64,000 nt of DNA from an uncultured Flavobacteriia bacterium (GTDB lineage Bacteria; Bacteroidota; Bacteroidia; Flavobacteriales_D; Crocinitomicaceae): positions 159,597-223,596 of the forward strand of contig CALJTX010000019.1 of the NCBI GenBank assembly GCA_937975705.1, written 5' to 3'. Under the pieces are notes generated by a model. The model saw nothing but the letters and a program-made list of their open reading frames with translations, was not told the DNA's origin and did no database searches. Made by a program: the position numbers and the translations under genes. This document shows positions 60,761-64,000 of the stretch, in pieces (positions within the stretch are counted from its first letter, which is position 1; each line of letters begins with the position of its first letter).

Positions 60761-61444
60761 ATGAATGCGAACCTTTCACAGAATAAAAACCTTTTTAGGT
60801 CTTTTCTTATATTAATAGTATTGCTATTTCTTTTTGATATTAATGTTTCTTCACAGTGTAATGGAGTGAAAATGGATGGCGTTAAATTGAGCGTCGTGCA
60901 AAGACCTTGTGGTCAGACTTCAACAGGAGCCCTATTACTCGAGATCAAAGGAGGCTTGGCACCCTACACTTTGTCCTGGTCAAAAAATGAAACAGCCGAG
61001 GCGAGTCTACCTACATCTTGTACAACGAAGCAACTTGAAGTTGAAAATTTGAGTAGCGCCATGCAACCAGGTTATGTGGTGAGTGTCAAAGATGCTTGTG
61101 CCAATTCTGTGAGTTCAGCACCGCTCTCGTTGGTCAATTCTGTACCGATCCAATTTGTGAACGCCCCCATCATTGCACAACAAGTTACACGCAAAGACGA
61201 ACCAAATGGAAAACTACGCGTAGAACTCCGCGGCGGAAATCCACCGAGAAGTTTGGTGGCTACCGACTCGAAAGGAAAGTCTTTTGTACAACAATTCCCA
61301 GTTGGCCCTGCCGAAAAAGGAATTTTTAAATATGAGTTGAACAACCTACCTGCGGAAAATTACAAAATCGAACTCAAAAGCGGTTCTGAAAAATGCACGC
61401 AAGTTTGGAAAGAAACGATTGAATTCAAAGCCCCGGAAAAATAG
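60761..61444 (+). CDS. Small secreted protein with two SprB-like repeats
   Basis: I start at ATG 60761 (227 residues), not at the earlier TTG 60743. An export signal (FRSFLILIVLLFLFDINVSSQ) is followed by two SprB-repeat-like beta domains, the first with RPCGQT..GALLLEIKGGLAPYTLSWS, the second with NGKLRVELRGGNPPRSLVA. The giant adhesin that follows 306 bp downstream begins with the similar RPCAGT..GKFTVNVTGGAGPYTI. No C-terminal sorting domain is seen. It diverges from the polysaccharide operon. It may be a partner or a truncated relative of the adhesin; function unknown. Confidence 0.75.
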   Translation: MNANLSQNKNLFRSFLILIVLLFLFDINVSSQCNGVKMDGVKLSVVQRPCGQTSTGALLLEIKGGLAPYTLSWSKNETAEASLPTSCTTKQLEVENLSSAMQPGYVVSVKDACANSVSSAPLSLVNSVPIQFVNAPIIAQQVTRKDEPNGKLRVELRGGNPPRSLVATDSKGKSFVQQFPVGPAEKGIFKYELNNLPAENYKIELKSGSEKCTQVWKETIEFKAPEK

Positions 61445-61750
61445 AAAACATTTGCACATGACGCCGATTTCAATTACTTTCGTGGCTGTATTTATTAAAA
61501 AGTTGAAAATATTTATCAACATTTTGCAACAGAACTTAGGCTTAAAATCCCTATACAGTTCTGGCTTTCAGCATGTTGAAATAAATTATATAAGTATTTT
61601 GAAATAAAAATTTGAGACAAAACTACAATTACAAGATGCACTTCAAACAGAGCAAAAACGCTCCATTTGAGATAGCTGAGCTTATGCTCGGCTTTTTGTG
61701 CGTTAAAAAAGTTGTATTTGTTTTTGCGTCAAAAAATAAATTTTAAGCAT
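61445..61750. other. Leader/intergenic region before the giant adhesin
   Basis: This 306-bp AT-rich gap holds a strong intrinsic terminator (61674-61697) and a possible -33/-7 pair (TTG at 61576-61578, TATTTTG at 61595-61601, spacing 16, one base short of the consensus). No further gene is seen. Confidence 0.5.
61674..61697 (+). terminator. Intrinsic terminator 54 bp before the adhesin start
   Basis: AGCTGAGC (61674-61681) pairs with GCTCGGCT (61686-61693, one G-U) around a TTAT loop, and TTTT follows. It is 230 bases past the stop of the 227-aa gene but close to the adhesin ATG, so it may end the small gene's transcript or act in the adhesin leader. Confidence 0.75.
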
Positions 61751-64000
61751 ATGAAGAGCAAAGCAAACCTCACCGCAACACCGAGCATTTTGACTGCACA
61801 ACCACAGGTTATGTCTCAAAATGACGCGCGCACTTCATCGCCAAACACAAGCATTATGCCAAAATCATTCTTTACCAAAATCTGGAGCTGGGTAGTTATT
61901 GCAATGACAGTTGTGTCGTTGAGTGCATCTTATGCACAAACTACACCGGTAGTGACGTTTACGAATATTGTTCGTCCGTGTGCCGGAACTCCGAATACTG
62001 CCAATGGTAAATTTACGGTTAATGTGACTGGTGGCGCCGGTCCCTACACTATCGTGACTTTTACCAAGAATGGTTCCGCGTTTGTTGGCTCCCCTTCTTA
62101 CAGCTCATTTCCTTGGACAGTTACTAATATTGGTCAGGGAACTTATCAAATTAGGGTTCAGGATGCGTTAGGTGCTCAGTCTGTTTTAACCTCGACAGGA
62201 TCAATAGGTAATGGAACAGCTATATCTATTTCGGGCACCCCTTCAAGAACATCGGACATATTATGTTTCGGTGGTAACGGAACGATAACAGGTGTTATTA
62301 ATGGTGGTTCTCCGGGAAGATTTCTGGAAGCATTTAACGCTTCAACTGGTACATACACGAGTACACTAGTTTCTTCAGCTTCTCCATTGTTTACACACGC
62401 TGTTCAAGTTCCTGCAGGTCCGGGTAATACAAATGCATCTTATACGATTAAAGTAAAAGATGCACAGTCTAGTTGTGAGCAAACATTTGGCACGGCCATA
62501 ACCATGTTGGCAGGCCCATCGCAATTAACAGCAACTGCAACCCAAGTTCCGGCATGTTGGAATAATTCTGATGGTGTTACCAACGTTCAAGGAATTGGGG
62601 GAACTCCAGGCGCTGGTTATAATTTTCAATGGTATTCAGGAAGCGGAGCACTTTCTTCAAATATTCTTACAGGCGCAACGAACTACACAAACACTAACTT
62701 AGCTCCTGGAAATTATTCAGTTAAGGTTACCGATGCGAATGGATGTACCGCGGTTTCTAATACAACAGTCACGCAGTCTGATCAACTAACTGCTACAATA
62801 TCAGCCGACTTTACTGAAGTTTGTGCAGGTGTTCCTGCGGAGTTTACCATCACGAGTACGAATACTCCTGATGTGAATACGCCAATTAGTATTTTCTATA
62901 CCATTAACGGTGTAGCACCACTGGTAGATAATGATAATAATCCAAATACACCTCCTACTCCCGCATTTACTACAACCTCTCAAGGATCATCAGTTACGTT
63001 AACAATTCCTTCCTTGTCTTATGCTTCTGTTGGTTCTATTACAGTTGCAATATCTTCGGTTTCAAATGGCCAATGTACCAATTTATTCCCGGGTTCTGCA
63101 AGTACAACAGTTCTTCCGTTACCTATTCCAAATGCTGGAGTAGACCAAGTTGTTTGTGCTGGAACCCAAACAACTTTAACGGCTTCTAGTGCTTCTATTG
63201 GAACTGATACATTTGTTTGGTCTGGACAAGACAACAATGGTGATCCTATTGTAAATGGTGTGCCATTCAGCGCGCCATCGAATGCGTCGGATTATTCTAC
63301 CACTGCATATACGCTCACAGCTACTGCCTTGAATAGTTGTACCGCTGAAGATATTGTTTACATTACGGTTAACCCAATTCCTCAGGTTATCCCGATTAAC
63401 TCTATAACTGACTGTGAAGGTCAACCCATTGGTGACATATATTTCTTTGAAACTGAAAGTATCTATCCAACAGATTTTTCTTGGGTTAATAACAATACGA
63501 ACATAGGTCTTGCTACATCTGGCACTACTAATGACTTTATCACAGGTTTCAATTTGGATAATCCGGGTAATACCGCTATTACTGCAACCATTAATGTAAC
63601 AGGGAGCTTTACTTATCCTTTGTATCCTAATCCTTTGAGCTTAACATGTTCAGGAAATACGGAGACTTTTGCGATTACTGTAAATCCTACACCGGTCTCT
63701 GATGATGCAGATGAAACAGTTTGTAGTGATGAGTCTTTTTCTTACGACCCCCAGGTATATATTAATGGCCAAGGTGGTAATGATGTTGTAAGTTCATTTA
63801 CTTGGGAAGTTACTGCAGTTAATGGTTCAGTAAGTGGAGTTGCTCAAGGAGACTTGGGTTCGGGTCCAATTACTGGTTTGATTAATAATATTTCTAACAC
63901 TGCTGCCACGGTTGATTACACTGTTACACCTACAGGCACCATTGGAAACTGTGTTGGTAATCCATTCACAGTAACGGTAACAGTTAACCCAGAGCCATTG
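61751..64000 (+). CDS. Giant SprB-like surface adhesin, first 750 codons (cut by window edge)
   Basis: An uninterrupted frame of 750 codons runs from ATG 61751 to the window end. Residues 44-62 are a signal peptide (IWSWVVIAMTVVSLSASYA-Q), preceded by a 43-residue polar N-terminal extension; ATG at 61856 would remove it and give a normal signal peptide. The mature part is a series of Gly/Thr/Asn-rich beta repeats with SprB-type features (RPCAGT, VTGGAGPYTI, GTYQIRVQDALG, GNYSVKVTDANGCTA), Ig-like units (NAGVDQVVCAGTQTTLTASS) and later ones (DADETVCSDES). SprB-family adhesins are surface filaments moved by the gliding machinery and exported by the T9SS. The C-terminus lies outside the window. 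Confidence 0.85.
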   Translation, partial: MKSKANLTATPSILTAQPQVMSQNDARTSSPNTSIMPKSFFTKIWSWVVIAMTVVSLSASYAQTTPVVTFTNIVRPCAGTPNTANGKFTVNVTGGAGPYTIVTFTKNGSAFVGSPSYSSFPWTVTNIGQGTYQIRVQDALGAQSVLTSTGSIGNGTAISISGTPSRTSDILCFGGNGTITGVINGGSPGRFLEAFNASTGTYTSTLVSSASPLFTHAVQVPAGPGNTNASYTIKVKDAQSSCEQTFGTAITMLAGPSQLTATATQVPACWNNSDGVTNVQGIGGTPGAGYNFQWYSGSGALSSNILTGATNYTNTNLAPGNYSVKVTDANGCTAVSNTTVTQSDQLTATISADFTEVCAGVPAEFTITSTNTPDVNTPISIFYTINGVAPLVDNDNNPNTPPTPAFTTTSQGSSVTLTIPSLSYASVGSITVAISSVSNGQCTNLFPGSASTTVLPLPIPNAGVDQVVCAGTQTTLTASSASIGTDTFVWSGQDNNGDPIVNGVPFSAPSNASDYSTTAYTLTATALNSCTAEDIVYITVNPIPQVIPINSITDCEGQPIGDIYFFETESIYPTDFSWVNNNTNIGLATSGTTNDFITGFNLDNPGNTAITATINVTGSFTYPLYPNPLSLTCSGNTETFAITVNPTPVSDDADETVCSDESFSYDPQVYINGQGGNDVVSSFTWEVTAVNGSVSGVAQGDLGSGPITGLINNISNTAATVDYTVTPTGTIGNCVGNPFTVTVTVNPEPL

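Overview
The window looks like a chromosomal segment of a member of the Bacteroidota, most likely a Flavobacteriales-type bacterium. The reasons are a full-length SprA, the outer-membrane translocon of the type IX secretion system (T9SS); secreted proteins ending in T9SS sorting domains; a SprB-like adhesin; TAnnTTTG-type -7 promoter elements; and a complete menaquinone/ETF/2-oxoglutarate dehydrogenase gene complement of that style. The placement below phylum is inference. I see no rRNA, tRNA, CRISPR array, insertion sequence or prophage.

Layout. Positions 1-5786 (minus strand) hold the start of a secreted protein cut by the window edge, an OmpA-family protein with thrombospondin type 3 calcium repeats coupled to an unknown membrane-anchored propeller-like protein, and RNase HII. 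Positions 5840-6724 (plus) hold a small secreted protein and a DUF4920 lipoprotein. These converge on a minus-strand group: a 57-aa membrane protein, 5-formyl-THF cyclo-ligase, a PpiD/SurA-type chaperone, a 1543-aa repeat protein with an N-terminal barrel-like domain and a proline-rich tail, a YD-like secreted protein and glycyl-tRNA synthetase. A cyclase-family hydrolase diverges from glyS.

Positions 17977-22116 (minus) hold a tightly overlapping operon that is the most interesting part of the window. In order of transcription it encodes an ECF sigma factor, a short single-span protein resembling an anti-sigma factor, a Spy/CnrX-like periplasmic metal sensor, an MbnP-family copper protein, a di-haem MauG/MbnH-type enzyme, and a T9SS-exported YHYH protein. 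It reads as a CnrYXH-like metal-sensing switch driving a copper-handling module. A GNAT acetyltransferase, sprA, ruvA and malic enzyme follow, then odhB-odhA of the 2-oxoglutarate dehydrogenase complex.

Positions 36996-41618 hold a photolyase-related protein that lacks the iron-sulfur cysteines of its family, a secreted trypsin-like protease with a T9SS tail, and an orphan OmpR-type response regulator. Positions 41631-47385 (minus) form one run: rhomboid protease, DUF2480, menA, etfB, etfA, bifunctional nuclease, nucleoside transporter. A toxin-antitoxin pair follows at 47441-48065.

Positions 48201-60626 (minus) are a 13-gene, nearly gapless envelope-polysaccharide operon. It contains genes for a diacetamido-uronic acid sugar nucleotide (wbpE, wbpD, wbpB/wlbA-like, tviB-like), for UDP-xylose (ugd, uxs) and for dTDP-4-keto-rhamnose (rfbA, rfbC, rfbB), plus a CpsB-type phosphatase, an MBOAT/SGNH acylation pair and a SixA-like phosphatase. 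No glycosyltransferase, flippase or rfbD lies in the window. Diverging from it, positions 60761-64000 (plus) hold a small secreted SprB-repeat protein and the first 750 codons of a giant SprB-like surface adhesin that runs off the right edge.
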